From DYKG01 sp964596185 (GTDB taxonomy: Bacteria > Muiribacteriota > Ozemobacteria > Ozemobacterales > Ozemobacteraceae), in contig CAZQUE010000004.1 in NCBI GenBank assembly GCA_964596185.1, forward strand, positions 1 to 64,000: DNA of 64,000 bases, written 5' to 3'. How positions within the stretch are numbered: position 1 is the stretch's first letter; the number at the start of each line of letters is the position of its first letter. The notes below the pieces were generated by a model. That model ran no database searches and was not told the origin of the DNA. It was given only the letters and a program-made list of their open reading frames with translations. Position numbers and translations under genes: made by a program. This document shows, piece by piece, positions 32,931 through 41,483 of this stretch.

Positions 32931-35903
32931 TCAGTCAAAGGGACAACGGTCTGGAATTTCGGCACTCTTTTCCCTGATTCCCAGATACATTCGGTAAGCT
33001 TCGCCGGCCCAGAGAACGATCGAAGTCGCAACAATAATCAACAGCCAGTCATTCATCGCTAAAGCCTGGGTTCTGAACATCGTGCGGCCAAATTGCACGA
33101 TCAAAAATTGAATGACGATGATAGCCGGCAAAATTACCATGAAGCCATGGTTACCGGTCAGCCCCTTAAGTGCAGAATGCCTGAAGCCAAGAGCCCTGGC
33201 ATTGAACATATTCCAGACCTGAAGCATGACGAAGATCGAAAAGAACATTGACAGCTCGTAATCAGTCACAGCTCCATCCGCCTGATAATATTTCAAAAGC
33301 CCGATCAAAAATACAAAAAACAAGGCGCCGACTCCGAAAATGTGTTTATACATCGCGGGAGTAACCAGAAAATCTGCGGGTTTACGCGGTTTGCGCGCCA
33401 TGACTTTCCAGTGTGGAGGTTCAGTAGCCAAAGCCAAAGCTGCAAAAGTGTCCATGATCAGGTTCACCCAAAGCATCTGCACTACAGTTAAAGGCATTTT
33501 AACACCAATAAATGGCCCCGTCAGCGCAACACCCAGGGCAACGACGTTTATCGTCAACTGAAACATAACGAAACGCTGAATATTGTCGTAAAGAGAACGC
33601 CCCCACATAATCCCCTTAACCACGCTTGGAAAGGAATCATCAAGAAGTATGATATCACTGGCTTCTTTGGCTACCGAGGTTCCGGTTATGCCCATCGAAA
33701 GCCCGACATTGGCGTGATTCAATGCCGGCGCATCGTTTGTGCCATCGCCGGTAACCGCAACCACCTCACCAGACTGCTGCAGGAGTTTAACCATTTTCAT
33801 TTTGTCTGCTGGTCTGGCCCTGGAAAGAATTTTCAATTTCCTGGCGGCTTGGGCAGCCTCTTCTAGAGGCAGAGCCTGAAAATCAGCTCCAGTCATGTGA
33901 ATTTCTGAAGCAAGATCACCCTCTTCGATCAAACCTATTTGCCGGGCAATTTCCCAGGCAGTATTCGAATTGTCACCGGTAATGACCTTAACACCAACTC
34001 CGGCTTTGCGACAAACCTCGAGAGCCTTTGGAACTTCTGGACGAATCGGGTCAGCAATCGAACAAAAGCCAAGCCAGATCATATCCTTTGCAATCTCTGT
34101 AATATCACCATCAGGTATTTGCTTGAAATTGCGCATGGATGCCAGGCCTAGGGTGCGCATACCGCGAGTCTGAGCGTCTTTCAATGCTGCTGAAATATCT
34201 GCGACAAAATGATTGATGCTTTGAATTCCTTTATCTGTGAGAATTTCACTGCATCTCTGCAAAATTATTTCCGGTGCGCCTTTAACATAGAGAATTTTTT
34301 CATCTCCCAGCCCGGAAACACCGTATGAACCCATCATTTTTCTCTCTGTCGAAAAGGTCCATTGTTTTTCAAGCTGAAACTTTTTCCGAAGCTCGATGTA
34401 GTCAATTTTTTGCCCTTCCAGCCAAAGCAAAAAGGCCCCTTCAGTAGGATTGCCCAGAGCGACGGTTTCAGCTCCCGCCTTTCGGCTGAGATTGGCGGTA
34501 CTGTTGACCGCGATGGCCTCGGCAATGATCTTTTCAACATCTGACGGCAAATCAGCTTTAAGTTTGCCATCGGCCAACGCAGGAAAATAGACCGAATTCA
34601 TGACCATTCGATTCTGGGTAAGAGTCCCGGTCTTGTCAGAACAAATGACCGTTGCCGCACCGATGGTTTCGCAGGCATGCATTCGCCTAACCAGATTGTT
34701 GGCTGCAGTCATTCTCCGCATGCTGTAGGCCAGACTCAAGGTTACACTCATCGGTAGACCTTCGGGAACTGCTACCACGATTATGGTTACCGCAATCATA
34801 AAGTATTTTAGAAAGTCTGTAACAGCCTGAGTTGTTAACCATTGCGCCGGATCAGAGCCAAGATAACCACTGATCGAACCGGTAACGGTGCAGAGAATGA
34901 AAAAAGTCCCTGAAGCCAGCAGAAGCTTTACCCATGAACCAAGCCCACTTTGGCTGACTATTCTTGGCAACCTGATTTTTCGGCCGAACATTTCAAAGCC
35001 ATCGGCAACTATCGGCATCCAGACTTTCGCCAAAGCAATCATCGCTGAAAAGAACATTATCAAAGAAAAGCCCCATTGCGCACTGTCGAGTTTTAACTCC
35101 CCGACCATGTGGCCGCGAACTACCAGAGCCAGAAAAGTTAAAAAAGCAACCGAAAATCCAACTACGCCAATCAACTTGCTCAGACGCTCGAGCTGAAGAT
35201 TTAACGGAGTTTCTTCATCGGTTTCCTCTGCTGCCGAACGGGCTGCCTTGCCGATTTCAGTGCTATCGCCAACCGCCGAGATTCTAAATGTGCCATGGCC
35301 ATCGAAAACCATGGTACTACGCAAAAGAAAGTCTGCGGAATATGCTGATCCTGAATCAGCACGGTAACCGGGCTCCCCTTCAGCGAATTTGTTCACCGGC
35401 AAAGATTCGCCGGTTAGCCTGGCTTCATCGATCTGTAAGGCTACCGACTCGATCAGCTTTCCGTCGGCGGGAATTTCTTCACCTGCTTCGATCAGCACGA
35501 TATCTTCGACAACCAGGTCCTTGCGAGGAACGGTCGTAAATGCTCCGTCTCTGATTACTTTAACCGGAACCTCATCAGAAACCTGGTTGAGAATATCAAA
35601 TTCTTTACTGGCCTTGTATTCATTTAGAAAAGCAAGGGTCGTGGCCAAAAGAATGGCTATGACGATACCGATTCCTTCAAAATGCTCGCCATTGATGAAC
35701 CCGACTCCAATAGCTATAATTGCGGCAATCATAAGAATTCGAATGATCGGATCATCGAATTTTTCAAGCAACAGTCGCCACCATGGTTCTCGTTCGGCTG
35801 GAGTTAATATATTTGCTCCGAACTTGCGGCGGTTTTCTTCGACCTGGGCGCTGGTAAGCCCTTTTAATGCTTTATCTGTTGTTTCAATTGATTTGGTGGC
35901 CAC
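32931..35903 (-). CDS. Calcium-translocating P-type ATPase, PMCA type
   Basis: 990 residues from GTG 35903, chosen because AGGAG lies 7 bases upstream; the frame stays open further without a ribosome-binding site. An N-terminal cation-ATPase domain (LTSAQVEENRRKFGANIL) is followed by the transmembrane helix pairs, the actuator TGES, helix M4 with PEGLP, the phosphorylation motif SDKTGTLTQNRM (Asp at about 423), the nucleotide domain with KGAPE, the hinge TGDGTNDAPAL and helix M6 NLIMDTFAALALATEPP, the PMCA-type ion site. It exports Ca2+ from the cytoplasm. It follows the cyclase gene by 59 bases on the same strand. Its stop codon directly abuts that of the convergent gene at 32930. Confidence 0.93.
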   Translation of the reverse strand: MATKSIETTDKALKGLTSAQVEENRRKFGANILTPAEREPWWRLLLEKFDDPIIRILMIAAIIAIGVGFINGEHFEGIGIVIAILLATTLAFLNEYKASKEFDILNQVSDEVPVKVIRDGAFTTVPRKDLVVEDIVLIEAGEEIPADGKLIESVALQIDEARLTGESLPVNKFAEGEPGYRADSGSAYSADFLLRSTMVFDGHGTFRISAVGDSTEIGKAARSAAEETDEETPLNLQLERLSKLIGVVGFSVAFLTFLALVVRGHMVGELKLDSAQWGFSLIMFFSAMIALAKVWMPIVADGFEMFGRKIRLPRIVSQSGLGSWVKLLLASGTFFILCTVTGSISGYLGSDPAQWLTTQAVTDFLKYFMIAVTIIVVAVPEGLPMSVTLSLAYSMRRMTAANNLVRRMHACETIGAATVICSDKTGTLTQNRMVMNSVYFPALADGKLKADLPSDVEKIIAEAIAVNSTANLSRKAGAETVALGNPTEGAFLLWLEGQKIDYIELRKKFQLEKQWTFSTERKMMGSYGVSGLGDEKILYVKGAPEIILQRCSEILTDKGIQSINHFVADISAALKDAQTRGMRTLGLASMRNFKQIPDGDITEIAKDMIWLGFCSIADPIRPEVPKALEVCRKAGVGVKVITGDNSNTAWEIARQIGLIEEGDLASEIHMTGADFQALPLEEAAQAARKLKILSRARPADKMKMVKLLQQSGEVVAVTGDGTNDAPALNHANVGLSMGITGTSVAKEASDIILLDDSFPSVVKGIMWGRSLYDNIQRFVMFQLTINVVALGVALTGPFIGVKMPLTVVQMLWVNLIMDTFAALALATEPPHWKVMARKPRKPADFLVTPAMYKHIFGVGALFFVFLIGLLKYYQADGAVTDYELSMFFSIFVMLQVWNMFNARALGFRHSALKGLTGNHGFMVILPAIIVIQFLIVQFGRTMFRTQALAMNDWLLIIVATSIVLWAGEAYRMYLGIREKSAEIPDRCPFD

Positions 35904-35962
35904 AGCGTTCTCCTGAAAATTTTGTAACAATAGAGGGTTGATTATAGCCCCATAGGCACTTT

Positions 35963-38900
35963 TTAGCAACCGACTCCGGAACGGCATCCAATCACTTCAA
36001 ACATTTCTACCGCGGTTGTTTTGCCTTTCACCGCAGTTTCCTGCAGCTGTTCGTATTCGATGCAGTCCTCAACCAGATCTAGGGTTGAGCGGCTGATAAT
36101 CACGTGAGTATGTTTACCGAGCTTGCTCATTCCTTCCAGTCTCGAAGCAACATTAACCGTATCACCGATTACCGTGTGATCCATTCGTCCTGGCGAACCG
36201 ATGTTTCCGGCAATAACCTCACCAGAGTTGATTCCGACTCCAATCATTATTGGAAAATCGTTTGCCTTGATTCGCTCCCGATTGTAGGCCTCAAGCTCCT
36301 GCATCATCGCCAGCGCGCATTTCACGGCATTCAAAGCCATCTCTGCTGCTGAGCATCCATCTTTTTCCGAAACAATGAATTGAGCCATGATTGCATCACC
36401 GATAAACTTGTCTATATCGCCACCATGCTTTTCAATTACCAGATTCATTCTGGCAAAATAGCTGTTTAAAAGACTTACGACGGTCTCAGCTGGATGAGAC
36501 TCAGAAATCGTCGTAAAATTGCGAATATCACAGAACAAAATGGTCGCCGGAACTTTTCTGCCGCCTAAAGCGGCCCCTTCGTCCGATTGAACTGCTGCAA
36601 CCGCTGATTTTGAAAGATATCTGGTCATTTTTTCACGCTCATCGAGTCCTTTGCTCATGCTGTTGAAAGCTCGGGATAAATCGACCAGCTCATCTTCGCC
36701 CGGCAGAGACAGACGACAGGAATAGTCACCCGCCTCAACCATTTCCACAGCATTACGCAGCATTTGAATCGGCTGCAATATTGATCTGACCGCCATTCGA
36801 CCCAAAATCCAAAGAACCAGCAGGGTAACCAGAAATATCACGACGAGCAGAACACGCAAGACTCTCAGTTCTTCACTTATTCCTTCATAATTGAAAAGTA
36901 AAACCGGGGTAAAGGCGTCAAGATTTGCCAACTTGAAACTATAAAACAAAAAACGGCGGCCATTGCTGAACTGATAGGAATCTTTTATGGAAACTCCGGC
37001 AAAACGTGTGGGCTCGGTCAGTTTACCGATTCCCGATGAATCAGGATTTGCGTAATCATAGTGGAAAAATGGATCTTTCAGCACAGTCTTTTCGAAATAC
37101 CTGCCGTGACTGAATCTTGACTTGCCGTAATATAGCTGTATGGTCCTGCCGATTTTCTTTTCTTTCTGAAGTTTGTCGACCATCAGATCAAGATAAAGCT
37201 GATCGAAATTTCGATCTTTGATAATGAAAACCATAACAAAAACCTTATTACTCTCACCCGGAGGCGAAAACTGCCCGACGAAAAAGTGCGTTTTTCGGTC
37301 TGTGAATTTCAACTCAAAAGCAGTGCTTTCACGATGCTTGAGAATTGCCTGAATATCGGCAAGTTTGGCACCGCCGGTTTCCTCGAGCATCAGATCCATC
37401 AAGCTTACAGCCCCGGAATACCCCTCTTCGATCAGGTTGCCAGTCAAACGCAATTTAAGCTTGGCCAGAGATGTAACCAGCGGCAAAAGCCCTCTTCGTT
37501 CGTTTGAAGAGAACTTGCCTTTCAAAACTTCTCGCCCGGCAGCATCGAAAAGGTAAAGATGCTCAACACCGGCCTGATCGAAATAGCTTGCGATGGTCTG
37601 GTCAATTCCTGTTCCGGAAAATGGCACTTTCTGGCCCGGGCGATAAAATTCAAGCATACTTCTGGTAAATGAATCGCCAACACGTTTCAAATGGCTGTAT
37701 ACATATTCCTTGTTTTCTTCAATATCCTTGCGAATTCGTTCGAGTTTCTTAAATGCTTCATTCTCATAGAATTGACGGCGACCATTCAATAGTTCCAGAC
37801 CGAAATGAACTACTGCAGCAGAAGACAAAGCAAGACTCAGAATGAACAGTCCCAATAGTTGCCAACGAATACTCAAAGCCATGCCGGCATTGCGGCGACA
37901 GGTCAACACCGTCGCAACGGCTGCGGTCAGGAAAAGAAAAAAGACCAGATAGGTCAAAAAAATACGCCGTTCAAGCTGCAGATCAACTTCCCGCAAACTT
38001 CTGGCCGCCACGATTACCATACGACTGTCAAGCCGTCTTAAGGCGATCAACAGACCATTTTTTTCGTAAACGCCATTAGGTTGCTCATCAAACCATCTGG
38101 CCCAGAAATCTCTATCGGTGGCGCTGAATGGAAAAGGCAAATGATTGTTGGCGGAGTTTCTCGAATCGACCCAACCTAGAGCGTAGCCTTTCCCCTTCCA
38201 CTCGTGGGACTTTCTTGCATAAAACCTTGTCAGGCCAAAAGTTGAAGGCAGCGCAGCCTCTTCAATAACAGCAAGATGACCATAGGCCGAAACCTCTTGA
38301 GTATCGTTCAGATTCATGTCCAGATCGGTCCAATGCAGGAAAAACACTTCTCCGGTAGTCGCATGGAAGGCCTTGAGTTTGCCGTATTTTACAAATTCAA
38401 CGAGATTCGGGTCGTCGTTGAAATATTTTTTCACCAGAACGATAGCATCGGCATAACGACGATCGTTACCTTCATTGCGGCGCTGGCGCACCCTTAATGT
38501 AATAGCTTCAACCAGCTTGTGATAGACGAATTTCGGCAAAATCCTGTCACTGTCGGGGGTTATCTTGAACTTGTCATTCCATTTCAACAGCTTTATTCCC
38601 GGAATATTGCGACGCAACCTCTTTTGATACCAGTGCAACTTCAAAAGCAATGGATATCTGAGAATCTTATTGAAATGCCTGGCGGAGATGAAAGGCAAGG
38701 GCGAAACCGGAAGGGGATTCATCCGCAAAACCTGCAGATCAAAAGCCGGCTCAACAAGCTTATCGCCGTATTCATCCAGAATCTCTTTTAGTTGTATCTC
38801 TGGTAGTTGCTCTACAGCTGCCCGACCGACAATTTTTTCAACTTCAAGCTCGAACTCGCTAATTTTTTGCTCACGCGTGCTTTTGAAAGAGCTGATCATC

Positions 38901-39022
38901 TGATCGATCAAAATGAAAAAAGGAAAACCCAGTAATAGCACCAACACTGCCAGCCATTTCCATATTGCCAGCGGAGTCAGGACCATTAACGAGTCGGTAG
39001 AATTGGAATTGTGGGATTTCAA
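35963..39022 (-). CDS. Membrane-bound class III adenylate/guanylate cyclase with HAMP domain
   Basis: 1019 residues from a TTG start; an ATG 36 bases downstream is an alternative. Transmembrane helices lie at about 20-40, 350-375, 385-410 and 690-712, giving two large extracytoplasmic regions (about 45-345 and 415-690) with no domain I recognise. A HAMP domain (about 712-765, ILQPIQMLRNAVEMVEAGDY) and a cyclase domain (about 820-1019) follow. The metal-binding Asp residues are in FCDIRNFT and GDAIMAQF. The base-selecting Lys is in DKFIGD and Thr in HTVIGD, a pair typical of bacterial adenylate cyclases. The transition-state Asn and Arg are in VNVASRLEG. It probably makes cAMP in response to an extracellular signal. 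A promoter lies upstream. Confidence 0.9.
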   Translation of the reverse strand: MKSHNSNSTDSLMVLTPLAIWKWLAVLVLLLGFPFFILIDQMISSFKSTREQKISEFELEVEKIVGRAAVEQLPEIQLKEILDEYGDKLVEPAFDLQVLRMNPLPVSPLPFISARHFNKILRYPLLLKLHWYQKRLRRNIPGIKLLKWNDKFKITPDSDRILPKFVYHKLVEAITLRVRQRRNEGNDRRYADAIVLVKKYFNDDPNLVEFVKYGKLKAFHATTGEVFFLHWTDLDMNLNDTQEVSAYGHLAVIEEAALPSTFGLTRFYARKSHEWKGKGYALGWVDSRNSANNHLPFPFSATDRDFWARWFDEQPNGVYEKNGLLIALRRLDSRMVIVAARSLREVDLQLERRIFLTYLVFFLFLTAAVATVLTCRRNAGMALSIRWQLLGLFILSLALSSAAVVHFGLELLNGRRQFYENEAFKKLERIRKDIEENKEYVYSHLKRVGDSFTRSMLEFYRPGQKVPFSGTGIDQTIASYFDQAGVEHLYLFDAAGREVLKGKFSSNERRGLLPLVTSLAKLKLRLTGNLIEEGYSGAVSLMDLMLEETGGAKLADIQAILKHRESTAFELKFTDRKTHFFVGQFSPPGESNKVFVMVFIIKDRNFDQLYLDLMVDKLQKEKKIGRTIQLYYGKSRFSHGRYFEKTVLKDPFFHYDYANPDSSGIGKLTEPTRFAGVSIKDSYQFSNGRRFLFYSFKLANLDAFTPVLLFNYEGISEELRVLRVLLVVIFLVTLLVLWILGRMAVRSILQPIQMLRNAVEMVEAGDYSCRLSLPGEDELVDLSRAFNSMSKGLDEREKMTRYLSKSAVAAVQSDEGAALGGRKVPATILFCDIRNFTTISESHPAETVVSLLNSYFARMNLVIEKHGGDIDKFIGDAIMAQFIVSEKDGCSAAEMALNAVKCALAMMQELEAYNRERIKANDFPIMIGVGINSGEVIAGNIGSPGRMDHTVIGDTVNVASRLEGMSKLGKHTHVIISRSTLDLVEDCIEYEQLQETAVKGKTTAVEMFEVIGCRSGVGC

Positions 39023-39051
39023 CCTGATTTTTCTTTCTTATTATTTTCGCT

Positions 39052-39080
39052 ATGATAGCAGTACAGTATTAACTCTGCAA
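39052..39080 (-). promoter_or_regulatory. Promoter of the cyclase / Ca2+-ATPase pair
   Basis: On the minus strand, TTGCAG (39075-39080), a 17-base spacer, TATCAT (39052-39057), about 30 bases before the cyclase start. Confidence 0.55.
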
Positions 39081-39149
39081 AAATAGAAATTTTATTTGAG
39101 CCGACAGCGTTTATGGTAAAGTAGTCGATGACAAATCAGGAGGGAAAAA

Positions 39150-39917
39150 ATGTCTAATAGACCTTTGCCCATTTATTTAAAGCATCTCAACAGCGTTGAA
39201 ATAGAAAACCTCTTAGCCAGAGAAACGCCGATTTTTCTGCCAATCGGCACTCTTGAACCGCACGGACGCCATCTCCCCGTCGGAACCGACACACTCTGCG
39301 CCGAGAAAATCGCCGAAGAATTAAGCATAAATCTGAACGGCGCCGTTGCCCCATCAATCGAATACGGGGTAACCAATTCTCTCGCACAGACTGCCCCATC
39401 AAGTTTTTTCAGTGAAGATTTCTTTGAGGAATATGTAACACAGGTTCTTCAAGCTTATTTCAACCATGGCTTCAGATGTATAATCATTATCAACGGCCAC
39501 GGAGGCAATCAGGAACCCTTGAAACGTTGTGCAAGGAAATTTATCAGAAAACAGGCTATTGCCCTGAGCGTGGTAAATTGGTGGAAAGTTTCCGAGCAGT
39601 TCGTGGAACCGGTGTTTGCCACCGGCACTGGCGGTCACGCTGCAGTTGAAGAAACCGCTGCCATGCTCCATTTTTGCCCAACCATGGTCGATCCCGATAA
39701 TTATAAATCAGACAACGATGATTATGTTGTGCAAAACGGTCTGTGGCTCTACCCACCCCCGGGTGAAGTCATCATCGATCATGCCGGACAGGGGCAACCG
39801 ATTTTTGACTGCGGTAAAGCTGCCACATTCATGGAAAAAACAATCGAAGAGATTAACAGACTCCTGAATCATTGGCTAAATTCAGTTAACCGCCTCTCAG
39901 GAGGATTGCGCCCTTGA
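39150..39917 (+). CDS. Creatininase-family amidohydrolase
   Basis: 255 residues, family-typical. Metal ligands are visible in LPIGTLEPHGRHLPVGTD (Glu, His, Asp), IIIINGHGGNQ (His) and GGHAAVEETAAM (His and Glu). Relatives include creatinine amidohydrolase, the archaeal F420/riboflavin-pathway formamide hydrolase and MftE peptidases, so the substrate cannot be named. No mycofactocin or creatine genes are in the window. AGGAGG lies 10 bases before the ATG. The stop overlaps the next start (TGATG). Confidence 0.88.
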   Translation: MSNRPLPIYLKHLNSVEIENLLARETPIFLPIGTLEPHGRHLPVGTDTLCAEKIAEELSINLNGAVAPSIEYGVTNSLAQTAPSSFFSEDFFEEYVTQVLQAYFNHGFRCIIIINGHGGNQEPLKRCARKFIRKQAIALSVVNWWKVSEQFVEPVFATGTGGHAAVEETAAMLHFCPTMVDPDNYKSDNDDYVVQNGLWLYPPPGEVIIDHAGQGQPIFDCGKAATFMEKTIEEINRLLNHWLNSVNRLSGGLRP

Positions 39918-40156
39918 TGGAAACCGAAGCCCCCACCTGGGTTAAATATGCCGGCGATATTTTCTTTCTGGTGCTGTTTCTTGTCGTTTTATTCTTCTTC
40001 AAGGCCGACCCCGAACTTGAAAGCAACGGCGTGGAAGAGGAGGAAGAGGAGGAAGAGCCAAACCCTCTCGAAAAAATGCTGAAAACCGATGAGACCACAG
40101 AGTCAGAAGAAGAAAATGCTAATTCTGAAGAAGAGAAAAAAGAAACTCCAGGATAA
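39917..40156 (+). CDS. Small membrane protein with an acidic tail
   Basis: 79 residues from the ATG at 39917 that overlaps the previous stop; a TTG one codon earlier is closer to the AGGAGG at 39898 and may be used. One transmembrane helix at about 13-32 (AGDIFFLVLFLVVLFFF) is followed by a cytoplasmic tail that is almost all Glu, Asp, Ser, Asn and Lys, with a run of eight Glu. No family was recognised. Coupling with the creatininase gene suggests co-expression. The composition alone does not show a function. Confidence 0.65.
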   Translation: METEAPTWVKYAGDIFFLVLFLVVLFFFKADPELESNGVEEEEEEEEPNPLEKMLKTDETTESEEENANSEEEKKETPG

Positions 40157-40487
40157 GCGGGCAAAAAAAATTCCCTGGGCGGCCCAGGGAAAACGGCGCT
40201 TTCCAGCTCTTTTAACCCAACCAAACCTTTTGAGACAGCAATTTCGAGTTGAGATTTACCGTTATTATTCAAGTTAAAGAACTGTATCGACAAGCGCCTT
40301 GCGTCGCGTCGAGGGCTTCCTGAAGCATTCAGGATGCCATAAAAATAAATAGCAATTTATATGCCAGAATGTTATAATCCAGTTAATTGGCCTTGCAGAT
40401 GCCGTTTGTCTTTTCTTCAGGTGGCAAATCGAGGTTTTTTTACCTCAATCTGCATGGGAAAAAATTCCCGGCCATGGAGTTAGTAAA
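40157..40487 (+). other. Intergenic region before galT with two hairpins and a -10-like box
   Basis: 331 bases without a gene. A 9-bp stem TTCCCTGGG (40171-40179) / CCCAGGGAA (40183-40191) has eight A on its left (40163-40170), so it would terminate leftward transcription; no T-run follows on the plus strand. A second hairpin TCCTGAA (40318-40324) / TTCAGGA (40328-40334), flanked by GGC/GCC, has no T-run. A perfect TATAAT at 40373-40378 may drive galT with a leader of about 100 bases, but its -35 (TAGCAA) is poor. Confidence 0.45.
40163..40191 (-). terminator. Leftward-reading intrinsic terminator
   Basis: On the minus strand, the stem TTCCCTGGG / CCCAGGGAA (3-base loop) is followed by eight T. 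No minus-strand gene ends here, so it would limit antisense transcription into 39150-40156. Confidence 0.5.
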
Positions 40488-41483
40488 ATGTATCGACAAC
40501 ACTTCCTTACCAAGAAATGGGTTATCTTTGCCCCACATCGAGCAAAAAGACCCAAAAACCTTAACAGCGAAAATCCTTCAGCCAATGCAGATCACGACGA
40601 GAATTGTCCATTCTGTGCCGGCCCGCAAGGAGAAAACCGTCAGGTATTTCAGGTAAACTCAAATTCACAGGGATGGAGTCAATACGTGCTGGCCAACAAA
40701 TTTCCCGCTGTTCAGGCTGACCTTGAGCCGACCAGAAGCAAAGACAGATGGGGCAAACTGGCCATTGAAGGCTTTGGTATCTCAGAAGTGATCGTTGAAA
40801 CGGCAAAACACTTCTCGCCACTACATCTTCGCGCTGAATCAGAAGTCAGAAATCTTTTCAGACTTTATAAGGATAGATTGGTCGAACGCTTTAAAGACCC
40901 AAGAGTCACCCAGGTAATCGTCTTCAAAAACAGCGGTATAAAAGCTGGGGCAAGTCAACCACACCCACATTCGCAGATATACGCCCTGCCGATAGTCCCT
41001 GGGCACATCAGATTTGAGACCGATTGTTGTCGCAGATATTACGACGACGAAGGTTCTTGCCCAATCTGCGATCTTATTGATCAAACGCTTGAAGATCCTT
41101 TGCGCCTGGCCTATCAGGATGAAAAAGTAATCGGCATCTGCCCCTATGCAAGTGAAAATGCCTACGAAGTTCATCTGATGCCGAGAACCCATGTTACCAG
41201 CCTGAGCCTGATAAGCAACCACGACCTTGACGCTATGGCTATGGCTACGGTTAAGATTCTCAAGGCACTGGATGCGGTCATCGGGCATTTTGATTACAAT
41301 CTGGTATGGGACAGCGCGCCGAAAGACGATTGTGACGCCCCATTCTTTCATCTCAGATTAAGAATTATTCCCCGACTGGCAACCCCGGCCGGGTTTGAAA
41401 TTGCCTCTCAGATGTCAGTCAATCCGGTACTGCCCGAAACGGCTGCCAACGACATCAGACAGGCATTGGAGAAAGGTTATTAA
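40488..41483 (+). CDS. galT: Galactose-1-phosphate uridylyltransferase
   Basis: 331 residues, normal length. It swaps UMP between UDP-glucose and galactose-1-phosphate in the Leloir pathway, so it supplies UDP-galactose for surface glycans. Motifs: zinc-type Cys pair NCPFCAG, FKNSGIKAGASQPHPHSQI with the H-P-H nucleophile, and in the second half CPICDLI and EVHLMPRTH, FFHLRLRI. GGAG lies upstream of the ATG. No galK or galE lies in the window. The stop shares one base with the helicase start. Family identity is strong; nucleotide-sugar specificity could differ. Confidence 0.9.
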   Translation: MYRQHFLTKKWVIFAPHRAKRPKNLNSENPSANADHDENCPFCAGPQGENRQVFQVNSNSQGWSQYVLANKFPAVQADLEPTRSKDRWGKLAIEGFGISEVIVETAKHFSPLHLRAESEVRNLFRLYKDRLVERFKDPRVTQVIVFKNSGIKAGASQPHPHSQIYALPIVPGHIRFETDCCRRYYDDEGSCPICDLIDQTLEDPLRLAYQDEKVIGICPYASENAYEVHLMPRTHVTSLSLISNHDLDAMAMATVKILKALDAVIGHFDYNLVWDSAPKDDCDAPFFHLRLRIIPRLATPAGFEIASQMSVNPVLPETAANDIRQALEKGY

